64,000 nucleotides of DNA from Jaltomata sinuosa (lineage: Eukaryota; Streptophyta; Magnoliopsida; Solanales; Solanaceae). The position numbers and the translations under genes are program-made. The notes beneath the pieces are model-generated. The model made no database searches, had not been told where the DNA came from, and worked only from the letters and a program-made list of their open reading frames with translations. Shown here one piece after another: positions 34,781 to 45,650 of this stretch (position 1 is the stretch's first letter; each line of letters begins with the position of its first letter). The stretch is from assembly GCA_003996215.1 (NCBI GenBank), contig QJPP01001848.1, positions 248,001-312,000 of the forward strand, given 5' to 3'.

Positions 34781-35949
34781 CCCCAACTTCGTCTTCTTCA
34801 CTCTAAAAATCGATTTATCCATTGATAATAGCTCCAAACTTGTCTAAGCACTATTTTGACTCAATTCTTTGTATGGGGGTGAAAATTTCTTGGCCTTGAT
34901 CATTCCTCACTCGTTATTGGTAAGTTTTATCCCCTTAAATCAGTTAAATTCATCACCTTTGATTCATAAGTTGTTCTTGAAGTGGCTGGCTGTTTTATGC
35001 CATTTCCCTTGATTAAATTTCTTCTAATTCTGGGCATGCACTCATGGGAGTATGGTGATCATTGTGCGCTTCTTCATTTTCGTTTTTAGGTTGTAGGGCC
35101 CACGGGCCCAGCGGTAATTCAAATTTTGACCTAGCTATTACTATAGCATTATGGGTATCGTTGGTCTTGTTTTGACGCTTGGATTATATTGTTGGTAGCA
35201 TTTTTGTGATTCAGAGCTTCCCATAGCAGTTTGAGCTTGGATGATGCCATTCTCGCAGCTAGTCGTAGGACGACACGTAGGTTATGGTTTCCCCTATCTA
35301 GACTCTATGTATATAGACTATGAATGCACTAATTAGTATCCTTGGGTGGGTTGTTTTAGGTTGGTACCCCAGACCTTGCTTGTCTTTTTTGTCCGCTTAG
35401 TTCATACGATGATTGTAGTTTTCGTGTAGTATTGTATATTACCCTTGTGGTCCTGCGTGACCTTGTATTGACTCTGGAACATAGATGGTGGGTTATTTGG
35501 TAATGTCTGCAGGTCTTGGACATAGAGATACCCTTCTAGGCTAGTTATGAATGTTGTAGAGCTGTTGAGCCTGTGCACGACCAATTGGAATATTTGTGAG
35601 ACATTTTGGGCTACTCTATAGTTTTTGAGCATATCATACATAAAAAGGATTTCGATGCATGTTTTACTACTGATTTGGCTTTGGGCATACTATAAATGAT
35701 TTTCTAAACTTTGCATGGCCCCGGGGGCCCATTTTTGATAATATGACTTCGAAAGGGTTTTTAAACTGACTTTTATGAAACCTCTCAGAGTAGAGAGGGT
35801 ATTGTGATGATTTGATTACTGGTTTTCATTATGATACTACGCTTTTACTGGGCCGTAGCGCTAGACATTATTTTCTATGGATTTAGAGCCAGATATGAGC
35901 TGGGCACCTTGTCTATGGATTTTGACACTTGATTTATGATTTAGACCAG

Positions 35950-36916
35950 ATTTTCTATCACATTTGTGGAAAGTTCTAGATGACACGCATGCACAATAAT
36001 CAAGGTAAAGCCTCACCACACAAGGCATCATGCCACAAGATTCCTTCATATTAGTCTCAAAATCAATTGGGACAAATAACTTTTGACAAGCTATTTTGAG
36101 TTTATTACACACTCATTTGTGAATCGATCAAGCCAAACCTAGAGTGTGCTAGTCATGAAAAGAGAATTCTTCCCTCAAAAATTTATTTTCCCTCTTTCCT
36201 TTCCTTTTCAAAAATATCATGCCAAGAATTTTTTTTGGTGGGTCCATTTCGAGACAAGCAAAGCACGAAGTCAAATTAAAAATAAAAACTTGGCATTTTC
36301 CCTTAAAAAATCATCTCTTAATCTATCATAGGGAAACACCAACCCGGTTCGACACAAAAACAAAAAAAAAGGAAATAAAGAAAATATTTGCTCCTTGGGA
36401 AAGGACCATGGTATTAAGAAAACCCTCAGAATTTATTGCTAAACTACTATTAACAAGGAGAATACAAAATTTAAGCTCCCCCAAACATAAATGGAGCATT
36501 TCCCTCAATGATATTAGAGTGTAATAAAATAGATTACTCATTGAGGCACTTGTGCAAAATTCATGGGATCACGTGCGAACCACATCATCAGTCGCACCAT
36601 CATACAAAATATTGGTGCCATTGTTCTGTTGCTGCTGTGCATTAGTCATGCGAGATGTACTTGGCATTGTGCGGATTTCCCCAACAGTCACATAGATGGC
36701 TCAATTTTCTAGTGAAGTTGCTAGCGTTCAGTTCGTGAGGTGCAAAACTGGCATGTGATGCGCACAAATGATGATGCGGACTACACGCCAATCGTATGCC
36801 ACGATTTTAAACTTATAAGTTTTTTTCCACTGATCTATCTCCACCATGTGAAGTGTTATGCGACACGCACAATGCAATATGCGATCTCATAGTGCAATGC
36901 ATTGCCTCATGATTGC
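35950..36916 (-). mobile_element. 3' internal region of Athila element F
   Basis: 36455 down to 35955 is the reverse complement of 38762-39265 in element E (for example 'gtttagcaataaa', 'ttcccaaggagcaaa', 'ttgtcccaattgattttgag'), so it is post-pol Athila DNA. 36916-36541 carries GTGCGA/TCGCAC words and a short frame (MPSTSRMTNAQQQQNN). It probably continues element F, whose pol resumes at 41929 on the other side of element E. It ends at the broken LTR D. Confidence 0.65.
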
Positions 36917-37109
36917 TGATAAGTTAGTAATTTACCAATTTATTGAGCCTGTATCCATGAATTATTGCTATGTTTTGAATAGATTTAGAGGTTCTTATGG
37001 ACTTTATTGATGTATATGCAAGTACTTGAGATCAAAGATGGAAAACAAGGAAGTGGACCCAAAAAGAGCTTAAAAGGAGTAAAGTGTGAAGTGAAGTGAT
37101 CGAAAAAGA

Positions 37110-37365
37110 TGGAGATTCTGCCGTGAGATGTGGTGCCCGTGCGACATGCACAAGCTGTGGTATGGAACACACCTACACTGCATGGAGCCACAAAATTTAT
37201 TTAAGAATTTGCTAAGGGGTGCGGTCATTGTGCGACGCGCACAATTCATGGTGCGAACCCTACCTCCTTCGCATAAGGCCTCCAAATTAGTTGAAGTCAC
37301 TGGTCTAAATGAAGATGGTGTGCAATGCACAAATCACGACATGTGAACCACACGTCACGTTCCAT
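37110..37365. repeat. GTGCGACGCGCAC word cluster, 5' LTR E
   Basis: cgtgcgacatgcacaag (37138), gtgcggtcattgtgcgacgc (37219), gcgacgcgcacaattcat (37231), ggtgcgaaccc (37250), gtgcaatgcacaaatcacg (37320) and tgtgaaccacacgtcacg (37341). Confidence 0.8.
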
Positions 37366-37415
37366 ACCACCCTAAGGGAAATTTTGTTCAAAAAATTAGG
37401 GATATTTTGGGAAAG

Positions 37416-37424
37416 TATAAAAAG
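37416..37424 (+). promoter_or_regulatory. TATA box of 5' LTR E
   Basis: TATAAAAAG, about 50 bp after the word cluster; conserved in the 3' LTR at 40927. Confidence 0.75.
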
Positions 37425-38427
37425 CCAATTTAGGCACAATTGTAAAAAGAATCCTTCAACTCTGAAAATTTTCAAGTAATTTTAGCTTTGAGAACAAGTT
37501 TTCCTCTCCTAGAAGAAGAGGGTTTCATTCAAGTCTCTCTTCTAAATCTTGGTTAACCATTTGTGTACCAAAATTGAGCTTAGAACTTGAAATTACACTA
37601 GAATGATGAGGAATTTGACTTACCCTTTCGGTATATCTCTTTCCTTTAGCATTAGTAGCTAATTTCATTTGTCTAGAGATGTGTTAATAATGGGTGCTTG
37701 ACAAATGGGTGTGGGTTTTGCTAATTCTTGCTTATAATTGCTTATTTGACAAGGGTTTAGTAGTTTCACCAAGTTTTAATCCTAAAATTTGTGGTTGCAA
37801 ACATTGATTTTCCTTATTTGGCTATATTATTTCTTGAAAGAGAATTTCATAGTTTCAGATGTGAAATTACAAGTGGGAACTTGGGCTTCCATTTAGATTG
37901 AAGCTAGAAATAGCTCATATCGATGGAATCACCCATTTAAGATTCTAAGCTAGAAATAGTATGACCTCCCTAAGATTTAGCTTGGTTGTTTGTTGTTAAA
38001 TCGATAGTGCTCTAACCGAGATTGTCAGATATATGGTTATTGATCGAGAGATAAACAATCCATACCGATGACCAAGCCTACCTATGTCAATGACCGAGCA
38101 TAAGCATGAATAAGAAATTAACCTATCCCACATTAGAGCCCCATTAGATACACATCCCTAGTCGTCTACTATCATTTGTTCACCCGTTTTAATTTACCGT
38201 CTTTCTTGAATTGGATTTTTGTGATAGACTTTCAAATTCCCCCCAATCCTTTACTTTCTTGCATTTAAACACTTACTATCTCAGTGAAGTCATTTCTATA
38301 CAATCATTATTGTGTTGTCTACAAGCCTCTGTGGGTACGACCCAACATCCGTTGGGTACTTATAAATGTGTTTTGCTTGACGATCACCGATACCTCCTCA
38401 TAGGATAGTACATTTGACCATTTATCA

Positions 38428-40432
38428 AAAATGGTGTTGTTGCGAGGACTTGATTTGATAGCTATTATTGATTGTAGATTTCAAATCACATTGATAGCTT
38501 TAATTCCTTTTTGTTGGTTGTCCGTGATTGGGCTTGAGATATTATTTTTATCGCCCTTCCCTGGCCTTTAGATTATGTTAGTTTGTTTTGAGCTTAATTG
38601 TGCCCTCGACGGGCTTAATTTTTTATTTTGTTGTTGTGATTGTACTGCCAGGTTGGTCTTACACACCCCATTGTTTTACTACTCGTGCTTTGCAAATGCG
38701 TTAAAGGCCCACTCTAAGTCTTGTTTTTAAATGAATCATGAGCGTGCAATTTGGATATCAGCTTGTTAATATTAGTTTAGCAATAAACTCCGAGGGTTTC
38801 CTTAATACAACGGTTCTTTCCCAAGGAGCAAAAGTTTTCTTTATCTTTCTTTTTCTTTTGTTTTTTGTGTCGAACTGGATTGGTGTTTTCCTATGATAGA
38901 TTGAGAGGCCACTTTCTTAAGGGAAAATGCCAAGTTTTAGTTTAAAATTGAGTCCATAGTTGCTTGTCTCGAAATGGACTCACCAAAAAAAAAATCTTGT
39001 CAGGTTGTTTTTGAAAATAAAAGGAAGAAGGGAAATGAATTTTGAGGAAAGCATTCTCTTGTCACGACTTGAACACTCTCTCTTTGGCTTGATTGACTTA
39101 CAACTGAGTGAGTAATAAACTCAGAATAGCTTGTTGAAAATCATTTGTCCCAATTGATTTTGAGATAAATGAATGAAATCTTTTGGCATGATACCTTGTG
39201 TGGTGAGGCTTTACCTTGATTCTCGTGAATGCATGTCGTGTAGAACTTGCCTCAAATGTGATTCAAGGCAAAATTCTAGGTGTAACCGAGCTTGGAAGAT
39301 GACCTTAGGCCCTTTTCGATAGCCACTTCACCCAATTGACTTCCCTTAACATCAATCCTAGTGAACCCCATTGAGCTTGTAACCGTTCTTTGGCACCTTG
39401 ACCCTTTTGGAACCTCTATCTTGGCACCCATCCTCCCTAATTTCTTGAAAGAGAAATGTAGGCTAAAAGCCTATGTTTGGGGGGAGGGGGGAATTAAAAG
39501 ACAACATAGGCAAATGCCTAAGTTTGGGGGTGCATGTGATAAAATGAGGAGAAGAAAAGGAATGCACTTTAAGTGCAAAGTAGCACCTTAGGTTTGAATT
39601 GAAAATTGCTCCAAAAGTCAATCCAATAAGCGAAAAATGAAAAACTAAAATTAGTTGCTACCAAATGAAGGATATACAAGGAGTTGAATGATCATGATTT
39701 AAAAGGAGAAGCTTGGGTTGTGTGAGGGAGAAATAAGGTGAAGTAAAAATCTGAAAATATGTGCGGTGTTTGAAATGATAACAAAGAGCATTAGTGAGGT
39801 GTAGTAACTTGAACCAAATGAAATCCTCACCTTATCCCTAGCCAACATCGTAACCCGCAAGTCCTTGGTGATCTGAGCTTGGCTACCCTACATTAATGGC
39901 AATTTACATAAAGGGCAAGCCTATGGTTTGATGTGTGTGCACTTGAACTTCCTTTAGAGTGTGTGAGTCTTCTTGGTTCTCCTATAATCCCGTTTTTTTA
40001 TGAATTACATGATTATGAGTGGGATTCTCTCTTTCAGTGAGTGGCATCATGCACTCGAATTCAGACATGAAGTCTCTATTTCAATTGAGAGGAATGAATG
40101 AGACAAGTTGTGTGGAGAATCTCGAGGCAAACCTTGATGGTCCATGCCAATGACTTGAGAAGCTTAAATGTCTTATTTTGAATGACAAAGTTCCCTTGAT
40201 TTTGAATGAGAAATGAAGTCCTTTTGGAAGAGGTTTTGAAATGACCAATTGCCTTGATATTGTGGTGGTTTAAATTGAGATGAACATTGTAGTTGAGTCT
40301 TTTTATTTATTCTTTTTCTTAATTTTTAGTATAGAATAGTTCTTTGTGCCTTGATTGAGTCTAGAGCATAATTCATTCCTTGCCTTGTGAGTATCTTGCT
40401 TGAGGACAAGCAATAGTTTAAGTTTGGGGGTT
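38428..40432 (+). other. Element E primer site and non-coding internal region
   Basis: 'atggtgttgttgcgaggact' at 38431 is a decayed form of the Athila tRNA-Asp primer site TGGCGCCGTTGCCGGGGA. The leader runs to about 38650 and then jumps to post-pol DNA, so gag and pol are deleted. Polypurine-like tracts occur three times: 'cctatgtttggggggagg' (39469), 'gcctaagtttgggggtg' (39516) and the terminal 'gtttaagtttgggggtt' (40416). No gene. Confidence 0.75.
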
Positions 40433-40639
40433 TGATAAGTCGGTAATCTACCAACTTATTGAGCCTTTATCCATGAATTATTGCTATATTTTGAATAGAT
40501 TTAGAGGTTCTCGTGGCCTTTATTAATGTCTATGCAGGTACTTGAGATCAAAGATGGAAAACAAGGAAATGGACCCAAAAAGAGCTTAAAAGGAGTGAAG
40601 TGTGAAGTGATCGGAAAAGATGGAGATTCTGCCCTGAGA

Positions 40640-40870
40640 TGTGCTACATATGCGACACACACAAGCTGTGGTGAGGAACGCACCTACACCATATGGAGCC
40701 ACAAAATTTACTGAAGAATTTACTAAGGGGTGCGGTCGATGTGCGACGCGCACAATTCATGGTGCGAACTGCACCTCCTTCGCACGAGGCCTCCAAATTA
40801 GCTAAAGTCACTGGTCCAAATAAAGATGGTGTACGATGCGCAAATCACAACGTGCGAACTGTACATCGCA
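40640..40870. repeat. GTGCGACGCGCAC word cluster, 3' LTR E
   Basis: tatgcgacacacacaagc (40649), gtgcggtcgatgtgcgacgc (40731), gcgacgcgcacaattcat (40743), ggtgcgaactgcacc (40761), acgatgcgcaaatcac (40833) and cgtgcgaactgtac (40850). Confidence 0.8.
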
Positions 40871-40926
40871 TCACACACAACTCAAAGGGCAATTTTGTTT
40901 AGAAATTTAGTGACGTTTTAGGAAAA

Positions 40927-40935
40927 TATAAAAAG
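40927..40935 (+). promoter_or_regulatory. TATA box of 3' LTR E
   Basis: TATAAAAAG after the word cluster, matching the 5' LTR. Confidence 0.7.
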
Positions 40936-41928
40936 ACAATTTAGGCACAATTGTAAAAAGAATACTTTAGCTCAGAATATTTGCAAGTAATTTTATCTTT
41001 GAGAACAAGTTTTTCTCTCTAAGAAGAAGAGAGTTTCAGTACATTCTCTCTTCCAAATATTGGTTAATCATTTGTGTACAAAAACAGAGCTTAGAACTTG
41101 AAATTACACTTGAATGAAGAGGAATTTGACTTCCCATTTGGTATATCCCTTTCCTTTAGCATGAGTAGATAATTTCATTTGTCTAGGGATGTGTTGATAA
41201 TGGGTGCTTTACAAATGGGTGTGGATGTTTCTAATTCTTGCCTGTAATTGCTTATTTTACATTGGTCTAGTAGTTTCACCAAGTTTTATTCCAAATATTG
41301 GTGGTTGCAAACATTGATTTTCCTTACTTGGCTATGTTGTTGCTTGAAAGAGAATTTCATAGTTTTTGATATGAAATTACTAGTGGGAACTTGGGATTCC
41401 ATTTAGATTGAGTCTAGAAATAGCTCATATCGATGGAATCACCCATTTAAGGGTCTAAGCTTGAAATAGTATGACCTCCCTAAGATTTAGCTTGGTTGTT
41501 TGTTGTTAAGCAGATAGTGCTCTAACTGAGATTTTCGGATATATTGTTGTTGATCGAGAGATTAACAATCCATACACATGACCAAGGCTACCTATGTCAA
41601 TGACCAAGAATAAGCAATTACCCTATCCCACATTAGAGCCCCATTTGATACACGTCCCTAGTCGTCTACTCTCATTTGTGCACCCATTTTACTTTAGCGT
41701 CTTGCTTGAATTGGATTTTTGTGACAGAATTTCCAATGCCCCCCAATCCTTTACTTTTTGTCCTTTAAACACTTACTCTCTAGGTGAAGTCATTTCTATA
41801 CAATCATCATTGTGCTATCTACAAGTCTCTGTGGGTACGACGCCGACATCCGTTGGGTACTTATAAATGTGTTTTGCTTGACGATCGCCGATACCTCCTC
41901 ATGGGAGAGTGTGTTTGAGTGTTTATCA

Positions 41929-42156
41929 ATTTTTCTTACACCCTTAGTTTGGTTCCTACTATAAAGTCAATACAAGCAACACACACAATAATACTAAAAA
42001 GCAAAAAAAAAATGTAATGTAAAGGCAAAAGCGCATGGTTTAACGTCACGGCTTGGCGATGGTACCTTCCCTTCAAGATTAATCAAGGTAAATTGATTTG
42101 AAAAATTTGACTTCCTCTGGTATGCCTTGGTAAATCTTCACTCGCTGCCCATTCAC
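41929..42156 (-). other. Post-integrase DNA of Athila F
   Basis: This short stretch between the integrase C-terminus and the end of element E has no coding motif. Confidence 0.4.
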
Positions 42157-43394
42157 TTAAGTTGAGCCATTTTCAGCTTCTAGCTCTATTGCGCCATTTG
42201 GAAATACTTGAGACACTTTGAAAGGGCCCAACCATTTGGACTTTAACTTCCCTGGAAAGAGTCGAACTCTAGAGTTGAACAAAAGGACCCAATCTCTGGG
42301 GGATAATTCTTGCTTGAGAATTTGATGATCGTGATAGTGCTTTATACGTGCTTTATAAATTGATGCACTCTCATATGCCCTTATTCGAAACTCATACATC
42401 TTGTTGAGTCCCTCAACTCTAGCATGGGCGGCCTTTTCCCAATCTAAATTCAGCCTCTTCAAAGCCCACATAGATTTATGCTCAAGTTCTAATGGGAGAT
42501 GGAAATCCTTTCCAAAGACCATTTGTAGATATACCAATCGGGGTCTTGTACACGGTTCGATAGGCCCATAGGGCATCGTTCAACTTCTGGGTCCAATCCG
42601 TTTGATGGACATTTACTGACTTTGTAAGAATAGACTTGATCTCCCTATTGGATACCTCAACTTGTCCACTCATTTTAGGGTTGTAGGGGGTAGCGACTTT
42701 ATGATTGACTCCATACTTTTCAAGGAGAGTGCTAAACAACTTATTGCAGAAGTATTTACCCCCATCACTAATGATGGCACGGGGGGTGCTAAACCGGGCA
42801 AATATGTTCTTCATTAGAAAAGCTGTGACACTTTTGCCTTCATTGTTAGAAAATGCAAAAGCTTCAACCCACTTTGAGACGTAGTCACAACTACAAGGAT
42901 GAAAGTGTTTCCATATGAAGTTACAAATGGGCCCATGAAATCAATTCCCTACACGTCAAATAATTACACTTCAAGGATTGGTGTCAATGGGAGCTCATGG
43001 CGACGAGACACGCCCCCTTGACGTTGACATTTGTCACATGCCTTCACCATATCTTGGGCATCTTTAAAGAGACTGGGCCAATAAACTACACATTGTAACA
43101 CTTTCAAAGCCGTGCGTATTCCCCATGGTGGCCACCAACGGGGGAAGAGTGGCATGCCTTAAGAATATGCATCATCTCAATTTTGGGGATGCACCTCCGA
43201 ATCATCCCATTAGTGCAAATCTTAAATAGGTAGGGTTCATCCCAATAGTACTTCCAGACATCATGTAAGAACTTCTTTTTCTGGTGTGAATTCAAACCAA
43301 CCAAAACTAAATCACTCGCTAAATTTTTCGAAAAGTCGGCGAACCATGGTGTGAGATCATGCGAAGTAGCCAAGATGCACTCATCGGGGAACAA
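42157..43394 (-). pseudogene. Integrase of Athila F, frameshifted
   Basis: Minus-strand fragments in three frames give the full domain order. The zinc finger is HILKACHSSPVGGHHGEYA plus VKACDKCQRQG (43180-43030). The core has GIDFMGP near 42940, IISDGGKYFCNKLF near 42770 and MSGQVEVSNREIKSIL near 42660, so D, D and E are all visible. YGPIEPCTRPRLVYLQMVFGK and the C-terminal LSPRDWVLLFNSRVRLFPGK and SKWLGPFKVSQVFPNGAIEL (GPF module) follow. There is no chromodomain, as expected for Athila. Frameshifts lie near 43130, 42900 and 42540. It was cut from its 3' region by element E. Confidence 0.9.
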
Positions 43395-43558
43395 ATCATT
43401 TATCTCAAGTTCCCATACGGGCCTTCGCTCTTCCTCTAGTCTTCATAAATGTTCAGCCACTTAATTCTCGCAGCCCCTCCGATCTTTTACTTCAACATTG
43501 AATTCTTGGCGGAGTAATACCCAACGTATTAGTCGGTGCTTTGCTTCTTTATTATTCA
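43395..43558 (-). pseudogene. RNase H to integrase linker of Athila F
   Basis: Decayed linker with several stops; text such as IGGAARIKW and RRPVWELEI-like remnants is barely readable. It continues the frames on both sides. Confidence 0.5.
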
Positions 43559-43933
43559 TCAAAATCTGATTTCCGCATGGTCACTATGCACTATGACTTT
43601 GGTCCCCAAAAGATATGTCTGAAACTTTTCAAAGGCAAAGACTACGGCCAACAACTCTTGTTCCATCACGGTGTAATTTGTTTGAGCCGTATTCAATGTT
43701 TTGCTTGCATAGTAGATTGGGTGGAAGAGTTTCTCTCTTTGTTGACCAAGTACATCCCCCAGAGCGACACCACTAGCGACGCATATAAGTTCGAACAATT
43801 TTGACCAATCTGGTGCAATAATGATGGGGGTTGAAGTTAACTTCTCTTTCAGAGTGAGGAAGACCTTTATGCAACTGCTATCAAAGTCGAATTTTTCTTT
43901 TTCTTCAAGAAACTTACACAAAGGATAAGCCAC
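43559..43933 (-). pseudogene. RNase H of Athila F
   Basis: YPLCKFLEEKEKFDFDSSC is the connection region. LFELICVASGVALGDVLGQQ follows (the first catalytic Asp of the family CDASDYAVGAVLGQ appears as Val), then FHPIYYASKTLNTAQTNYTV, MEQELLAVVFAFEKFQTYLL (catalytic Glu) and VIVHSDHAEIRF (family: THTDHAALRYL). It lies in the same frame as the reverse transcriptase upstream. Confidence 0.88.
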
Positions 43934-44039
43934 CTTCGAGAAGTCATTGATGAAGCGCCTATAGAACCCGGCATGACCAAGAAAGCTCCTAATCCCTTTT
44001 ACAGTTTTCAGAGGAGGTAGCTTGAAAATGACTTCAATT

Positions 44040-44863
44040 TTAGCTTAATCAACATCAAGCCTTTTTTTGGATATTTTGTGTCCCAATACTATCCCTTCGT
44101 TTACCATAAAATGGCACTTCTCCTAATTTAATACCAGGTTTGTTTCCTCACATCGTTTAAGCACGTCCTCTAAGTGTTCAAAACAGTCATCCAAATTATC
44201 CCCAACTACCGAGAAGTCATCCATGAAGATCTCCATAGTATCTTTGACCATATCTGAGAATATAAACATCATGAACCGTTGGAAGGTGGACGGGGCATTG
44301 AAAATTCCAAAAGGCATTCTTTTTAATTCAAAAGTTCCATAAGGGCATGTAAAGATTGTCTTCTCTTGATCTTCTGGGGAAATTGAGACCAGGTTGTATC
44401 TGGAATAACCATCAATAAAGCAATAAAAACCCTGGCCAGCCAACCTATCTAGCATTTTATCCATCAATGGTAGAGGGAAGTGATCCTTCTCCATCCATGA
44501 GTTCAATTTTCAGTAATCTATGCACACCTTCCATCCAGTCACAGGTCTGAGGGCTATCCTCTAATTTTTTTCATTTGGCACAATAGTGATTCCACACTTC
44601 TTTGGCACATATTGCACTGGGCTAACCCAAGTACTATCATAGATAGGGAAGACCACTCCCGCATCTAACCACTTAATAATTTTCTTCTTTAACACCTCTT
44701 GCATAGGTGGGTTTAGCCTTCGTTGGTGCTCAATCCAAGGGGTGCTTTCCTCATGGAGATTTATCTTGTGCGTGCATATCCCCGAGGGTATGCCAATTAT
44801 ATCGGCAATAGTCCACCCAATGGCACAAATGTGTTTCTTCAACACCCCGAGCAATGCCTCCAC
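44040..44863 (-). pseudogene. Reverse transcriptase of Athila F
   Basis: One reading frame with scattered stops: MEALLGVLKKHICAIGWTIA, ICTHKINLHEESTPWIEHQR, RRLNPPMQEVLKKKIIKWLD, STWVSPVQYVPKKCGITIV, WKVCIDY-stop-KLNSWM, PLPLMDKMLDRLAGQGFYCF, RMPFGIFNAPSTFQRFMM, the catalytic IFMDDFSVVGD, and CEETNLVLN-stop-EKCHFMV. Motif order and F(M)DD are typical of Athila. The stops fit TGG-to-TAG and CGA-to-TGA changes. Non-functional, but clearly readable. Confidence 0.92.
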
Positions 44864-45307
44864 TTATTTGTCACTCAACTTGTAGGAGATGATGATCGGC
44901 AAGGTTTTATTAGCACCCAAGTAAACATACTTCAAGTAAGATGGTGACGGCTTGAGATATTGTGTTTGTGGTTAAATAATTGAAGGGTTGGAGGGAGGTG
45001 TTTGCCTATTTTCCAAATCAAGATCAAGCTTCTTTGGGGAGTAGGAGTAGGAATCCATTCCGACTAATGCACAACAAATCTCATCATATTCTTCTACCCT
45101 CTCACGATCATAGTTTAATAACACTGCTTCCAACACTTCATCTACAAACCCTTCTTTCATGTGTAGGTCAATGTTTTCCTCAATCTCGCTAATTGCAAAA
45201 GCCATTTGAAGGTCATTCAGTTGTTTCATGGACTTACACAAGTCAAATGTTATTTCTTCTTCTTTCATAGAGAATTTGAATTCTCCATAATCTATTTCAT
45301 TTAAAGT
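44864..45307 (-). pseudogene. Protease to reverse transcriptase linker of Athila F
   Basis: Same frame as protease and reverse transcriptase. Acidic text: FDLCKSMKQLNDLQMAFAIS, EENIDLHMKEGFVDEVLEAV and REKRVEEYDEICCALVG-like (45150-45060). Such acidic spacers precede reverse transcriptase in Athila pol. No catalytic motif. Confidence 0.65.
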
Positions 45308-45650
45308 TCACTCTATTTTTAGACTTGGTTGCCCCAAGATAATTGGTATCTCGAAGCCCCCATTGCAATCCAGCACAACAAAATCCATGCGGTATACAAG
45401 CTGACCCACCTTCACCAGATTATCATAACCAACCCCCACGGGGTGCTTTACCGATCGATCCGCCATGAGAAGCCTCATATATGTGATGGTGTGTTGCCCC
45501 AGTTTCAATTTATGAAAGGTGGTCTTTTACATCAGATTTACATTTGCATTTTTGTCACATACCACTTTTGTGGATTTGGGCATTCCCTTCGCATCACAAA
45601 CAGTGAACACACCCATCGTCACCCCATCATTAGCCAAGTTGCCTGATATT
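45308..45650 (-). pseudogene. Protease of Athila F, damaged active site
   Basis: MPKSTKVVCDKNANVNLM is where the family reads CDLGA(S/N)(I/V)NLMP, so the Asp remains but Leu-Gly is replaced. After a stop at about 45524 come TYMRLLMADRSVKHPVG, VLDCNGGFEIPIILGQPSL and the end. IILGQP is the C-terminal ILGRP motif of the family. It lies in one frame with the gag C-terminus upstream and reverse transcriptase downstream. Confidence 0.85.

Larger units (their letters stand above)
33860..35949 (+). mobile_element. 3' LTR of element D, truncated
   Basis: A copy of the 5' LTR from TGTAATGACCCTTCCGG to 'gatttagacc' near 35949, where Athila sequence on the minus strand begins. About 1.6 kb of the LTR end is missing. 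The word cluster (34548-34755) and TATA box are present. No gene. Confidence 0.85.
36917..38427 (+). repeat. 5' LTR of element E
   Basis: 1511 bp, TGATAAGTTAGTAATT...ATTTATCA, with a word cluster at 37110-37365, TATA at 37416, and blocks such as 'ctagaaatagctcatatcga' near 37908 and 'cctctgtgggtacgaccc' near 38326 shared with the other copy. Confidence 0.85.
36917..41928 (+). mobile_element. Athila-type element E, without coding region
   Basis: Two LTRs (36917-38427 and 40433-41928, TGATAAGT...TTTATCA) enclose 2.0 kb with a decayed tRNA-Asp primer site and a 3' internal region, but no gag or pol. The element lies in opposite orientation between the pol (41929 onward) and 3' region (up to 36916) of Athila F, so it most likely inserted into F. 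Flanks are ATTGC on the left and ATTTT on the right; no clean 5-bp duplication is visible. Confidence 0.75.
40433..41928 (+). repeat. 3' LTR of element E
   Basis: 1496 bp, TGATAAGTCGGTAATC...GTTTATCA, a diverged copy of 36917-38427 with the word cluster at 40640-40870 and TATA at 40927. Confidence 0.85.

Noticed and set aside
36146..36541. Open frames on both strands near 36.2-36.5 kb as genes.
   Set aside because: The region is the non-coding post-pol part of Athila, matched in reverse at 38.8-39.2 kb, where the frames are not kept.
36912..41933. Target-site duplication for element E (ATTGC against ATTTT).
   Set aside because: Only three of five bases agree, so it is not a convincing duplication, although the insertion itself is well supported.
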